A stretch of DNA of 64,000 bases from Ferruginibacter sp. (GCA_014379905.1 JACMKX010000144.1:87049-151048); one strand, 5' to 3'; counted from the first letter of the stretch, positions 8,961-19,029 are shown. A program made the numbers and translations. Notes: generated by a model not told the origin, from the letters alone.

Positions 8961-10832
8961 ATGAGAAAATTCTTTACCCTTTTATTATTGGTAAATGCCT
9001 TACAAAGTTTCGCTCAAACCAACATGGCACTCGACAGTCTTTTAATTGAAGCAGATAAAAACCAGCACGATAGCATTAAAATAAAAGTATACAACGAAAT
9101 TGGTTTTATTTATACTGATAACAATGCTTCAAAAGCAGTAGATTACTTTAGTAAGGTAAATGAACTGGGAAAGAAATTGAAAAATGGCCTTATTGTCGCC
9201 AACAGCCACTATGACCTTGGTTTTGCTTATTTATTACAGGCAAATTATGATAAGTCGTTGCAAAATTATATTGCTTCAGCAAAAATTTATGAAGCACTCA
9301 AAGATAACAAGCGGCTTTCTAATGCGTATATGTCTATAGGCAATGTATATTTTCAGAATAATGATATCAATAAAGCGGGACATTATTATACGCTGGCGGA
9401 GGCAATTGTACTGAAACTGAATGACAGTATGCGCCTGGCTAATGTGTATAATTCCTGGGGCAATGCCCATGATAAAGCCAAAAACTATGATTCTGCCCTC
9501 ATCTACCTGAACAAAGCATATAATGTTTATATCAACAAGGGCGACCTGTACAGCATGATCAATATTCTCAGCAATCTTGGTCTCACTTACAAACACTTAA
9601 ACAGGACTGCGGAAGCGCTGGCAAATTTTGAGGATATTAAAAAAAGGATTTATGGGCAGGACATGCCCAAGGACCTGTTGTCAATGATCTATAATAATCT
9701 TGCCGCCACCTATTCGCAGGCGAAGCAATACCCTAAAGCATCTGCAGCATTTGATACAAGTCTTTTGTATGCAAGAGAAGCAAACGCATCTTACATAGTA
9801 ATGGAAAACTACAGCAATCTTTCTGATATGTATGGCGCTATGCAAAACCATGAACAGGAAGCAGCTTACCTGAGAAAATATTATCACCTTAAAGACAGCT
9901 TATTTTCTGCTGATAACAAAAATCAGCTCACACAGCTGGATGCAGATTATCAGCTGGAAAAGAAAAATTCGGAACTGGTAAAAACAGAAGCAGAAGTAGT
10001 TAAAAGAAAAAGCCAGCGAAATGTCTTACTGATCATTGCCCTTGCAGGTTTTGCAATATTAGCCGGACTCGGGTATTTTTACAGCCGCATCAGGAAAAAG
10101 AACAGTATGCTGAATGAACAAAATGAAACCATCCATAAACAAAATACCGAGTTGCAAACATTGAACAGTGTTAAAGACAGGTTATTCAGTATTATCAGTC
10201 ATGACCTGCGAAATCCATTGATCACCTTACAATCCTACCTTACTTTAACTAACAATGATGCACTCTCTGCAGACAAAAAAGAGCAATACAGGTTGCAAAC
10301 CAGCAATGCAGTAAATCAAACAAGTAACATGCTGGATAATTTATTGGCCTGGGCCAATATGCAGATAAAAAATACCAAAGCTTCCATTACACCTGTTGAT
10401 TTGGACGAACTGGTATCCGATACCAAAAGCGGGGCACAGGCACAGGCTTCACAAAAACAGGTGATCATACATGAAGACCTGGCCACAACCACGATCCCGG
10501 GCGATTATAATATTTTATCAATAGCTTTAAGAAATATCTTAACGAATGCTATTAAATTCAGTGATAAAGAAGGTAATATCTGGATCAATGCAGAAAGATC
10601 GGATAGTGAAGTTGTTCTTTCTGTAAAAGATGAAGGCGTTGGTATGAATGAACAGCAGGTGGAAGAATTGCGCACGCACCAGCAATCCAGTTCTGCCGGC
10701 ACCGCCGGTGAAAAAGGCACAGGACTTGGCCTATACCTTGTACAGGAATTATTGAATAAAATAAATGCGAGGCTGGAAATAAAAAGTGAAAAAGGCCAGG
10801 GTAGCACATTTAGTATTATAATACCAACCTGA
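8961..10832 (+). CDS. TPR-containing sensor histidine kinase
   Basis: This 623-residue protein has a signal peptide (ending near SFA), a periplasmic array of tetratricopeptide repeats (about 40-330), a membrane helix (about 353-375), a short coiled coil, a HisKA domain with phospho-acceptor H414 in IISHDLRNPL and a HATPase_c domain (N-box NILTNAIKF, G1 DEGVGM, G2 GTGLGLYL). It senses through its periplasmic TPRs and phosphorylates the adjoining regulator. LytTR regulators usually pair with LytS-type kinases, so a HisKA partner is less common. There is no intergenic gap to the regulator gene. Confidence 0.93.
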   Translation: MRKFFTLLLLVNALQSFAQTNMALDSLLIEADKNQHDSIKIKVYNEIGFIYTDNNASKAVDYFSKVNELGKKLKNGLIVANSHYDLGFAYLLQANYDKSLQNYIASAKIYEALKDNKRLSNAYMSIGNVYFQNNDINKAGHYYTLAEAIVLKLNDSMRLANVYNSWGNAHDKAKNYDSALIYLNKAYNVYINKGDLYSMINILSNLGLTYKHLNRTAEALANFEDIKKRIYGQDMPKDLLSMIYNNLAATYSQAKQYPKASAAFDTSLLYAREANASYIVMENYSNLSDMYGAMQNHEQEAAYLRKYYHLKDSLFSADNKNQLTQLDADYQLEKKNSELVKTEAEVVKRKSQRNVLLIIALAGFAILAGLGYFYSRIRKKNSMLNEQNETIHKQNTELQTLNSVKDRLFSIISHDLRNPLITLQSYLTLTNNDALSADKKEQYRLQTSNAVNQTSNMLDNLLAWANMQIKNTKASITPVDLDELVSDTKSGAQAQASQKQVIIHEDLATTTIPGDYNILSIALRNILTNAIKFSDKEGNIWINAERSDSEVVLSVKDEGVGMNEQQVEELRTHQQSSSAGTAGEKGTGLGLYLVQELLNKINARLEIKSEKGQGSTFSIIIPT

Positions 10833-10840
10833 CCTTTCTA

Positions 10841-11548
10841 CTAATCTGCAATAGCATATTCTGAAACCAGTGTTCTTTTAAATTCCAGTACTTCGGGAGA
10901 AATTTTAAAACCTCTGCCGCCGTAGGCCTTCGAATAAGTATTAATAGATTCCCCGCTGGAGTTACCGTTAAAATCATAGTTGTTATTATCAGACGCATTC
11001 GTCATAAAAATGAGTTTGCCCAGTTTGACATTGGCCCTGCTGCATAATTTATTGGCAGATTTTAATGCATCGTCATAAGCCAACAGATCAGCTTCCCTGA
11101 ATAAACTATCTGCTTTTGAATGCCCGAATTGTATGTTGGATATACTGCTGATCTTTGTTTCCAATACTTTGCCGGTAAGCTGTGTGAATTTATCAATATC
11201 ATTCAATACAAAATCAATCGACTGCCTTGCCTGGAAACCCACAAAAACATCTGTTCTTCCATTATAACTATATTCCTTGTTGGCAGAAATGCTACTCGTC
11301 TTTATATCATTTTCATTTTTTACAAACTGGTTCAGTATTCCTACTACGGAATCAACGGTTTCCTGCGTTTTTCTTACCGCATCTACCATTTTGGGTTCAG
11401 TGAAGGAAACACTGAGAGTTAAAATAACGAGATCTGGTTTTACCCTTATTTTTCCTTCGCCGGTTACCCTTATTTTTTCGGTTTTTTCATTATTGGATGA
11501 TCGGCACGACACGAATGATACAAATGCAAAAAACAGCAGGTATTTCAT
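10841..11548 (-). CDS. SIMPL domain lipoprotein (DUF541)
   Basis: This 235-residue protein has a lipoprotein signal with lipobox F-V-S-C (Cys15). The remainder matches the SIMPL/DUF541 fold: GEGKIRVKPDLVILTLSVSF, a middle DVFVGFQARQSIDFVLNDID and the C-terminal A...LCSRANVKLGKL. Members are periplasmic or surface proteins linked to oxidative-stress and envelope phenotypes, with no firm biochemical role. It converges with the histidine kinase gene 8 bases away, with no clear terminator between. Confidence 0.85.
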   Translation of the reverse strand: MKYLLFFAFVSFVSCRSSNNEKTEKIRVTGEGKIRVKPDLVILTLSVSFTEPKMVDAVRKTQETVDSVVGILNQFVKNENDIKTSSISANKEYSYNGRTDVFVGFQARQSIDFVLNDIDKFTQLTGKVLETKISSISNIQFGHSKADSLFREADLLAYDDALKSANKLCSRANVKLGKLIFMTNASDNNNYDFNGNSSGESINTYSKAYGGRGFKISPEVLEFKRTLVSEYAIAD

Positions 11549-11704
11549 AAAATGGTTTTAATGGTTATTGTAATAATATAGATTTTTCATGTCTTTATCA
11601 AATCCTGAGATGATCGGGCCAGATTTTTCCACACATTTCATTTCTCCTGATGCGTATATTCTTTTTTCATCGTAATATATTTAGTATTAAAACAAATATT
11701 CCGA

Positions 11705-11740
11705 TAAAAAAAGCTGCCATCCCGGTTGGATGACAGCTTA
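11705..11740 (-). terminator. Rho-independent terminator after the M16 peptidase gene
   Basis: Read on the minus strand, a 12-bp stem with one mismatch (aagctgtcatcc / ggatggcagctt) is followed by a run of seven T. It lies 22 bases after the stop codon. Confidence 0.8.
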
Positions 11741-11761
11741 TATGATTTTATTAACTGAATA

Positions 11762-14695
11762 TTAGTACCCGAAAATTTCCTGCAAACTCAATTTTTTAAC
11801 TTCCCCCAGTTTTTGCAGGTCTTCCATTTTCAATTTATTTTCAGAAGCCACTATAGCATAAGTGTAAGACTTTCCGGAAAGATTATTGGCGTGGAATGTT
11901 TTAATATCGTTGTAAGTTACTTTATCTACAGCACCGTATTTCTGAATACGTATATCCTCTTTCAATCCTTTTTGTTCTGCATCCAGGTAGTTGAAAATAA
12001 TGGCATCCTGCACAATTCTTTGTGTTTCGATGTCTTTTTTCAAACTTGTTTTTGCAAACTCAAAGTTGGATTGTATTTCAGGAACAGTTGTCAGCAACTC
12101 ATTCATAGCCACAACCGCTTCACCAAATTTGTCTGCCTGGCTTCCTACATAGGCCATGGTGTAAAAAGGATCTTCTTTTTTCTCAGGTGTTATATAAAAA
12201 GCAAAGGTAGAATAAGCCAGTGCTTTTGATTCACGAATGGTTTGAAATACTACTGCACCCATACCCCCGCCAAAATAATTATTGAAAACATCTGCTACAG
12301 TTGTTTCGCTGGCATTGTACAAACCATTGTTTCTTATCCAGCGGGTTTCTGCCTGTACCATGTTATAATCAGCAAACAAAACTTTATTGGCCATTTGATT
12401 TTCTGGTTTGAACACAGCTTTAACCGGAGCCGCAGTGAAAGTAGCCGGCACTTTGTGCTGGGTTTTCAGTGAAGCAGTTAAGGCAGGTAAGGCCTGTGGA
12501 CCATAATACAATACCTGGTGTGAGTAGTTGTTTAAGCTGTGCAGTTTATTCACCAGTTCTTCGGAAGTGATGCTATTAAGATCTGCCTCACTCAAAGTAT
12601 AATTATAAGGATTGTTTGAACCATACCTTGCATAAGCAGTTAAGCCACTCATGATAGCCCCTTTATTTGCCTTGGCATCTGTTCTTGATTTTGCAATACG
12701 TGCTTTCAAAGAAGTTAATGCCTGTTCATTGGGTTTACAGTTGGCCAGCAGGTCTTCAAATAAAGCCACTGCTTTTGTAAAGTTTTCCTGTAATCCTTCA
12801 ATCATTACGGTTGTATACTCAGGACCCGCATTGATGTTGAAACTACAGGCAATTTTGTAAAACTCTTTGGTAATATCTTCTGTCGATTTTTTATCAGTTC
12901 CCAGGAAGGAAAGGTATTGCGCAGCAATAGCCAGTTTTTTATCATTCCAGGTTCCCAGGTCGTAACGGTAACGCAGGCGGAAAATACTGTTGTCTTTATT
13001 TTGAACAGAAAGCACTCTAGCTCCTCCAATGCTACTTTTTTGAATGTCTTTATTATAATCGATCCACACAGGTTTAACCGGTGAAGCTGGCATATCATTC
13101 ACCATTTTTACAAAAGCAGATTGCTGGCCACTATTTGTTTCTACCGGTGTAATGGCAGGTTTATCAACTTTTACAATGCTTTTATCTTCGCCTTTTCTTT
13201 TAAAGATAACCACATAGTTTTCCTGCAGGTATTTGTTGGCAAATGCAACTATATCGGCTTTGGCAATTTTAGACAACTGGTCCACATAGGCTACCTGGTC
13301 TTTCCAATCCTGTTCATTGGTAAAGGCATCCATCAAATTACTCGCTCTTGAACCATAAGTTTCAGATGCAAGGATAGTATTTTTTTTCAGGTTGTTGATG
13401 ATAGAAGCGATGAGGTCATTATCAAAATTTCCTTTTTTCAGGTTTTCAATTTCACCCAGCATCAGTGTTCTTACATCATCCAATGACTGGCCCTGCGTTG
13501 CGTTACCACTCATATACAGGATACCGTAATCGATCAGGGTAAATGCAGAAGCGCCTGCTCTTAAGAGTTTTTGTTTTTTAACCAGGTTCAGGTCCATCAA
13601 TCCAGCTTTTCCATTGGTCAGAATTTGTCCCACCAGGTCAGCCAATAATACATCTTTTGATTTGTTGCCCGGTAAGCGGTAACCAATGGTCACACTTTCC
13701 GCATCAGGTCCTAATACCTCAGCAACAATCGGTGCAGTAATAGGCGCTTCCGGTTGGAAAGTATATTTTGCCACCGCTTTATTTTGCATGTAGGAGAATG
13801 CCTTGTCTACTTTACCAATCAAAACATCAGGATTAAAATCTCCGCTCATTACCACTGCCATATTGTTGGGTACATAATAATTATTAAAGTATTTCCTGAT
13901 CTCTAACAAAGAAGGATTTTTTAAATGCTCGATGGTACCGATGGTTGTTTGCAAACCATAGTTGTGATTTTTAAACAATTCGGCAAATAATTTTTCATTT
14001 ACTTTTCTTCCATCAGCATCAAGGCCACGGTTTTTTTCTTCGTACACTGCTTCCAGTTCTGTATGAAATATCCTTAACTGCGGGTTGCGGAAACGCTCTG
14101 CCTGAACTGCCAGGTATTTATCAATAGAAGATGCCGGAACATCATCTGTATAAACCGTTTGCTCAAAAGACGTAAAGGCATTGGTACCCTGGCCACCCAT
14201 GGCAGACAGCATTTTATCATACTCATTCGCAATGGCATATTTACTGGCTGCGCCACTCACCGAATCTATTTCATGATAGATGGCTTTGCGCTGTGCAGCA
14301 TCGGTAGTTTTATTATACTTTTCATACAGGCCATCAATTTTATCCAGCTCCGGTTTTTCTTTCAACCAGTCCAGGGAACCGTATTTATCTGTTCCCTTAA
14401 ATAACATATGCTCCAGGTAATGCGCTAAACCTGTATTGGTGGAAGGATCTGTTTTACTACCCGCTTTTACTGCCACATAACATTGAATGCGCGGATCTTT
14501 ATTGGTAGGACTTAAGATAACCGTCAGTCCGTTTTTTAGCGTATAAAACCTTGCTTTGGAAGGATCGTTGGTAACATACTTATAAGTATATCCTCCCGCT
14601 GATGCTTCTTTCCATTCGAACTTTGGAGCCTGAGCCATTGCGCCTGCCGAAACAAAACTCAATGCCATTACCCCCGTCTTTCCTAATAATTGCAT
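11762..14695 (-). CDS. M16 family zinc metallopeptidase (pitrilysin-like, two-part)
   Basis: This 977-residue protein begins with a signal peptide ending near AMAQA, so it acts in the periplasm or outside. The inverted zinc motif H92-Y-L-E-H96 (GLAHYLEHMLFKGT) and the downstream glutamates (ELEAVYEEKNRG) identify an active M16 N-terminal half. The second half (from about 540) is the inactive partner domain, with the R-x-x-x-Y-x-like segment FQTIRESKALAYSTFAFY. Full-length M16B proteins of 900-1000 residues degrade peptides inside a clamshell cavity. The gene is monocistronic, with its own terminator. The substrate is not predictable. Confidence 0.93.
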   Translation of the reverse strand: MQLLGKTGVMALSFVSAGAMAQAPKFEWKEASAGGYTYKYVTNDPSKARFYTLKNGLTVILSPTNKDPRIQCYVAVKAGSKTDPSTNTGLAHYLEHMLFKGTDKYGSLDWLKEKPELDKIDGLYEKYNKTTDAAQRKAIYHEIDSVSGAASKYAIANEYDKMLSAMGGQGTNAFTSFEQTVYTDDVPASSIDKYLAVQAERFRNPQLRIFHTELEAVYEEKNRGLDADGRKVNEKLFAELFKNHNYGLQTTIGTIEHLKNPSLLEIRKYFNNYYVPNNMAVVMSGDFNPDVLIGKVDKAFSYMQNKAVAKYTFQPEAPITAPIVAEVLGPDAESVTIGYRLPGNKSKDVLLADLVGQILTNGKAGLMDLNLVKKQKLLRAGASAFTLIDYGILYMSGNATQGQSLDDVRTLMLGEIENLKKGNFDNDLIASIINNLKKNTILASETYGSRASNLMDAFTNEQDWKDQVAYVDQLSKIAKADIVAFANKYLQENYVVIFKRKGEDKSIVKVDKPAITPVETNSGQQSAFVKMVNDMPASPVKPVWIDYNKDIQKSSIGGARVLSVQNKDNSIFRLRYRYDLGTWNDKKLAIAAQYLSFLGTDKKSTEDITKEFYKIACSFNINAGPEYTTVMIEGLQENFTKAVALFEDLLANCKPNEQALTSLKARIAKSRTDAKANKGAIMSGLTAYARYGSNNPYNYTLSEADLNSITSEELVNKLHSLNNYSHQVLYYGPQALPALTASLKTQHKVPATFTAAPVKAVFKPENQMANKVLFADYNMVQAETRWIRNNGLYNASETTVADVFNNYFGGGMGAVVFQTIRESKALAYSTFAFYITPEKKEDPFYTMAYVGSQADKFGEAVVAMNELLTTVPEIQSNFEFAKTSLKKDIETQRIVQDAIIFNYLDAEQKGLKEDIRIQKYGAVDKVTYNDIKTFHANNLSGKSYTYAIVASENKLKMEDLQKLGEVKKLSLQEIFGY

Positions 14696-14805
14696 AATGA
14701 TTAATTTTTATATAATTGTGGATGGTAAAATTAAATATTAAAGCAATGCAATACCTACCGTTTATACATTGATTAAAGGTATTTTTGAAATCAATTTTTG
14801 CTGAG

Positions 14806-15744
14806 ATGAGATTATTTTTAAAAAGACTCTTTAAAACCCTACTGGTGGCTTTCATATTATTAAATGTGATTGTTATCTGCCATGCTTATAAATTCACGCA
14901 TTTTTACAATGCCGGCGAAGTAACCCTAAAAAATAAAGAAGATAAAAGCGCCTGGGATAAAACAAAAGAAATCCTTTTTGGCTTTAATTTTATAAAAAGT
15001 GTAAATAGCCAACCTGACTCGGCCTTAAAAACCACCTATTTTACTACCAAATCCGGCTTAAAACTGGAAGCATGGGAATTCCCTGCCGATAGTGGCATTG
15101 GGACCGTTGCACTTTTTCACGGTCATGGCGGCAAAAAATCCTCTTTATTGCAGGAAGCAGGGGTATTCAATAAATTAGGCTACCATACCATTTTATTGGA
15201 TTTTCGGGCTCATGGCGGAAGCGAAGGTAATACCTGTACCATTGGTTATAAAGAAGCTGAAGACGTGAAACTGGTGTACGACTATATTGCCGGCAAAGGA
15301 GAAAAAAATATCATTCTATATGGCGCATCGTTGGGTGCTGCTACTATTACAAAAGCCATTAATGATTATACGCTTACTCCCTCCAAAGTGATATTAGATA
15401 TGCCCTTCGGATCTTTGTCCAATGCAGTAAGCAGTCGCTTGAAACTTATGGGCCTGCCTGCACAGCCCCTGGGAACAATGCTTACTTTTTGGGGCGGACT
15501 GGAAAATGGTTTCTGGGCTTTTAGTAACAAGCCTTCTGAATATGTAAAAAAAATTAAATGCCCGGTATTGCTTCAGAGAGGCGGGCTGGATCCTCGGGTT
15601 ACACAACGGGAAACAGCTCTTATTTACAGCAATATTCATACGGTTAAAAAAATGGTGATTTACGACCATACAGCGCATGAATCTTTGTGCAAAAAAGAAA
15701 CTGCGAAATGGACCGCCGAAATAACTTCATTCTTACAACAATGA
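14806..15744 (+). CDS. Alpha/beta hydrolase, membrane-anchored
   Basis: This 312-residue protein starts at ATG (MRLFLKRLFKTLLVAF); an upstream TTG would add 7 residues. An N-terminal membrane helix (about 8-26) anchors an alpha/beta hydrolase: oxyanion motif FHGHGGKKS, nucleophile elbow G-A-S-L-G, acid in LDPRVT and histidine in YDHTAHESL. Such proteins (BEM46/YsxD-like) are serine esterases or peptidases of unknown substrate. Its stop overlaps the queA start as ATGA, so the two genes are translationally coupled, though no functional link is obvious. Confidence 0.88.
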   Translation: MRLFLKRLFKTLLVAFILLNVIVICHAYKFTHFYNAGEVTLKNKEDKSAWDKTKEILFGFNFIKSVNSQPDSALKTTYFTTKSGLKLEAWEFPADSGIGTVALFHGHGGKKSSLLQEAGVFNKLGYHTILLDFRAHGGSEGNTCTIGYKEAEDVKLVYDYIAGKGEKNIILYGASLGAATITKAINDYTLTPSKVILDMPFGSLSNAVSSRLKLMGLPAQPLGTMLTFWGGLENGFWAFSNKPSEYVKKIKCPVLLQRGGLDPRVTQRETALIYSNIHTVKKMVIYDHTAHESLCKKETAKWTAEITSFLQQ

Positions 15745-16967
15745 ATCCCGCTGAAATTTCTATATCAGATTATGCATATGATCTGCCGGAAGATCGTATA
15801 GCACTGCATCCCCTGGAACAGAGGGATGCATCTAAACTTTTGATCTACAAAGACGGCAATATTTCCCAGGATATTTTCTCCGAAATGTCTGTTTATTTAC
15901 CTCCTTCAACTTTACTGGTGACCAATAATACAAAAGTGATCAATGCCAGGATCCTTTTTAAAAAACCAACAGGCGCAACGATAGAAATTTTTTGCCTGGA
16001 ACCGCAGGGTAATATCAACGAATACAGCACGGTGATGAGTGCAACCACTCAAAGCACCTGGAAATGCCTGGTGGGTGGTGCGGCCAAATGGAAAAATGAA
16101 TTACTGGAAAAAAACATAACGATCAATAAGGAGCCTGTTGTTTTAAAAGCGGAAATGTTGGAAAAACTAACAGGCGCTTATTCTATAAAATTTTCCTGGA
16201 CCCCGGCCCGGTATTCCTTTGCTGCCATTATTGAAGCAGCAGGAGATACGCCTTTGCCTCCCTATATAAAACGTAGTGTAGACGCGGAAGATGTGACCCG
16301 TTATCAAACCATATTTGCAGTGCAGGAAGGATCGGTAGCTGCTCCAACAGCGGGTTTGCATTTTACCAGTGAGCTGTTTGAAAAATTATACCAGAAAAAT
16401 ATTGAAAGAGCAAATGTAACGCTGCATGTTGGTGCAGGCACTTTTAAGCCGGTAAAAGCACCTACCATGCAGGAGCATGAAATGCATGCAGAATATATTG
16501 ATGTGGATATAAAAACTATTGACCAGCTAAACGCAAAAGCTGGCAATATAGCGGCTGTTGGTACTACCAGTTGCAGAACAATTGAATCGTTGTATTGGCT
16601 GGGCGTAAAAACATTGCTGGACCCTGCAATAAAAAATATTTCCATCCGGCAATGGGATGTATATGAAGAACCCTTACTATCATCCCACATAAAAGCTACA
16701 GCTGCTTTGGAGGCGTTAATAGCATGGATGCAAAAGAACAACCAGCAAACTCTTTTTACTCAAACACAACTGATGATTGCACCGGGTTATCGCTTTAGAA
16801 TGACAGATATGCTTATCACCAATTTTCACCAGCCGCAGTCCACTTTATTACTATTGGTAGCTGCTGCAATTGGCAACAACTGGAAAAAAATGTACGACCA
16901 CGCTTTGAAAAATGATTTTCGTTTTCTAAGCTACGGAGATGGCAACCTCATTTTTATTGATCCATAA
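15741..16967 (+). CDS. queA: S-adenosylmethionine:tRNA ribosyltransferase-isomerase
   Basis: This 408-residue enzyme transfers and isomerises the ribosyl part of SAM onto preQ1-modified tRNA, giving epoxyqueuosine in tRNAs with GUN anticodons. Family motifs are DLPEDRIALHPLEQRDASKL near the N-terminus, EGSVAAPTAGLHFT in the middle, LHVGAGTFKPV and MLITNFHQPQSTLL at the end. The ATG overlaps the previous stop by 4 bases; the start is set there because QueA proteins begin just before this motif. The length is longer than the typical 340-360 because of insertions near 90-160, as is usual in this phylum. Confidence 0.95.
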   Translation: MNPAEISISDYAYDLPEDRIALHPLEQRDASKLLIYKDGNISQDIFSEMSVYLPPSTLLVTNNTKVINARILFKKPTGATIEIFCLEPQGNINEYSTVMSATTQSTWKCLVGGAAKWKNELLEKNITINKEPVVLKAEMLEKLTGAYSIKFSWTPARYSFAAIIEAAGDTPLPPYIKRSVDAEDVTRYQTIFAVQEGSVAAPTAGLHFTSELFEKLYQKNIERANVTLHVGAGTFKPVKAPTMQEHEMHAEYIDVDIKTIDQLNAKAGNIAAVGTTSCRTIESLYWLGVKTLLDPAIKNISIRQWDVYEEPLLSSHIKATAALEALIAWMQKNNQQTLFTQTQLMIAPGYRFRMTDMLITNFHQPQSTLLLLVAAAIGNNWKKMYDHALKNDFRFLSYGDGNLIFIDP

Positions 16968-16971
16968 AATA

Positions 16972-16998
16972 ATAATGAGCCTTTGAGAGGCTCATTAT
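16972..16998. terminator. Hairpin between convergent queA and L,D-transpeptidase genes
   Basis: A perfect 11-bp stem (ataatgagcct / aggctcattat) with a 5-base loop starts 5 bases after the queA stop. No long T-run follows on either strand, so it is a weak or bidirectional terminator. Confidence 0.55.
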
Positions 16999-17027
16999 CA
17001 ATTATCCTTAAAAAAGTTATCAATTAT

Positions 17028-17603
17028 CTAGGGCTGTATTGTTACCAATGTACCCACTGGTATGTAGTCGAACAGGTCTTTCATTTCAGAATATTTTACA
17101 GAAACACAGCCATCAGTCCAGTTGTAAAAGTTATCTACGGTCCATTCTTCTTCAGGACGTGTAGCGTGTATAGCAATACCATCCCCAATTTTAGCTGTTT
17201 TCGGAATTAGGCCCTTTGCTTTTCTTTCATTAAAACGCCGGTAACTTTCCTGGTTAGGATAATCAAGCAGTAACTCCGGACCCCATTTTTTATGAATTTT
17301 TTTGAGTACAATTTTAAAACTGCCTGTAGGTGTCCTTTTATCCCCCTCCCTCATTTTATCACTCAGGTCTTTGCTGCCAAAAACAATGGGATAAGTAGCA
17401 TACCAACCCTCATCATCATACACTTTCAATTCATAGTCGCTTTTGTCTACGATTATGTAATATGGGTTATTGGCTTTAATTTTTGCAGGAATGCTTGTGC
17501 CCCGCCTGGCATCATTTGGTGAAGCAGGTTTTGGGCCCACGAAAGCCATAATAGCAGGAAGAGAAAAAAAAGCAAAGGTTAGAGGAAGAACCTGGTATTT
17601 CAT
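17028..17603 (-). CDS. L,D-transpeptidase (YkuD domain)
   Basis: This 191-residue protein has an N-terminal signal segment (MKYQVLPLTFAFFSLPAIMA) and then a YkuD domain: YYIIVDKSDYELKVYD, the P-T-G motif (RTPTGSFKI), IAIHAT and the catalytic cysteine in NWTDGCVSVKYSEM. L,D-transpeptidases crosslink peptidoglycan stem peptides or attach proteins to them in the periplasm, or in some small forms act as carboxypeptidases. The motif is the D-G-C-V variant rather than S-x-G-C. It is monocistronic. Confidence 0.9.
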   Translation of the reverse strand: MKYQVLPLTFAFFSLPAIMAFVGPKPASPNDARRGTSIPAKIKANNPYYIIVDKSDYELKVYDDEGWYATYPIVFGSKDLSDKMREGDKRTPTGSFKIVLKKIHKKWGPELLLDYPNQESYRRFNERKAKGLIPKTAKIGDGIAIHATRPEEEWTVDNFYNWTDGCVSVKYSEMKDLFDYIPVGTLVTIQP

Positions 17604-17686
17604 TTTTAAATAGGTTTGCTTATGGACAACGGCTTCAGCACTTCGTTTATTTCCTAAATGTGAATAATTAACAAAAAACAGTATTT

Positions 17687-18721
17687 CTACTTATGTGTAA
17701 ATCCGATTAAAGTTATGAAAGGTGCCGTTTTTTTACCGAGTATTTTTATTAACAAATTCCTAAAATGGTTGAAGCGGCTTTTAATGCCCCCATCAAAACT
17801 ATTATAAAAGCCATTTTTTATTTCCAGTTCAAACTGGTATTTTTTGTATAGCTGTTGATAATCAGTAATGGGCAATATTCTTTCGCTCCAGCTGCCGGTT
17901 TCCGGGTGGCAAGTATTGGTACCAGTAACAACTTTTGAGGGGAAAGAATGATTTGTTAAATAATAATGAACGGAGGTTATAATGTCGGCCTTATGAAGTC
18001 CCCGGGTTTTTATTGCCAGATTTTCTAGTTCGGGCAAGCTTATTTCCGGGAAACTCTTTTGTATAATGGCTTTACGGATATCAAGGTAAGCTGCATGTTT
18101 TTCCTCGCCAGCCAAAGCAAAATCTTCAGGATCACCGCCAATCAGTTCATCTTTTACCTGCAGTTTTTTTAATTGCTGTACTTTAAAATAATTATCCGGG
18201 TTAGAGGCCGTTGTAAAAACAGTGATCATTTGGGGGTTCATTTTTTTCATACCTGCAAAAAACTGGTTGAGGTCATAAATATGTTCAATTACATCTGTTC
18301 CGGCAATAATATCAACGGTTGTTGATGGTAGTTCATTATTTACTTCGGCTAATTCGCCGGTAATAAATGCGTCTATCTTTATATCAAGTTGCTTTGCAAC
18401 TATGGCGGATGCTTTTACAAAATTGGCATTGGCATCGCAAAGAAAAACTTTATTGAAACCACAGTGTTTGGCAAACAATCCCAGCAAGCCATTGCCGGAG
18501 CCAAAATCCAATAAATTTAAAGTATCAGCAGGTTTGCCGGCTTTTTCCAATATGTTATCTAAAACATGTGCATATATGGCCAGGTAATAATATTTGTGTG
18601 TAAGCAAATGATGAAGGTATCTTTTAGGGTAAGCGCTGCAATGTAATTTAGCTACTTCAATCTTGCTTAATAAGGATGCAAAGGAAGCTATCTTTTTTTT
18701 GCAGGAACTATTCATCGTCAT
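17687..18721 (-). CDS. Class I SAM-dependent methyltransferase
   Basis: The protein is about 344 residues when started at the ATG of MTMNSSCKKK (an earlier in-frame start adds 49 residues of non-conserved sequence). The SAM-binding motif I is LLDFGSGNGLLGLFA, motif II LCDANANFV and motif IV/post DVIEHIYDLNQFFAGM. The C-terminal 120 residues are specific and unassigned. The acceptor substrate is unknown; the D-V-I-E-H motif is typical of UbiG/small-molecule methyltransferases. The gene stands alone. Confidence 0.82.
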   Translation of the reverse strand: MTMNSSCKKKIASFASLLSKIEVAKLHCSAYPKRYLHHLLTHKYYYLAIYAHVLDNILEKAGKPADTLNLLDFGSGNGLLGLFAKHCGFNKVFLCDANANFVKASAIVAKQLDIKIDAFITGELAEVNNELPSTTVDIIAGTDVIEHIYDLNQFFAGMKKMNPQMITVFTTASNPDNYFKVQQLKKLQVKDELIGGDPEDFALAGEEKHAAYLDIRKAIIQKSFPEISLPELENLAIKTRGLHKADIITSVHYYLTNHSFPSKVVTGTNTCHPETGSWSERILPITDYQQLYKKYQFELEIKNGFYNSFDGGIKSRFNHFRNLLIKILGKKTAPFITLIGFTHK

Positions 18722-18949
18722 ACTGCAATGTATAAAAAAACCTTCGCCTGCACGGAAAACCGTTTTGCAAACGAAGGTATGAGCGAGAAAGATTGTACCG
18801 GGCACTTTAAAAGTGGAATACACGGAGAGATGATAATTAAGATTAGAGACTAAAGATCCGTATCGCACTTGTTAAATGATGTTTTTAATCACCGGTATTT
18901 GGACTTTGATTAATTATAGCTTACCGCGAAATTTAAGCTTCGGTAACTA

Positions 18950-19029
18950 GTCTTCGATCAACTAATCTTTGATCCGTGCCGGCTACCTTTCATTCTCCAT
19001 ACTAATCCCTAATCAACTAATCTTTGATC
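18950..19029. repeat. Intergenic repeat, CTAATCTTTGATC type
   Basis: Two copies of (g/a)atcaactaatctttgatc lie at 18956-18974 and 19011-19029, with diverged units between and before them (taactagtcttcgatca; actaatccctaat). The second copy ends at the stop codon of the outer-membrane barrel gene. A related unit (gattagagactaaagatcc) lies near 18839-18857. Confidence 0.6.
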
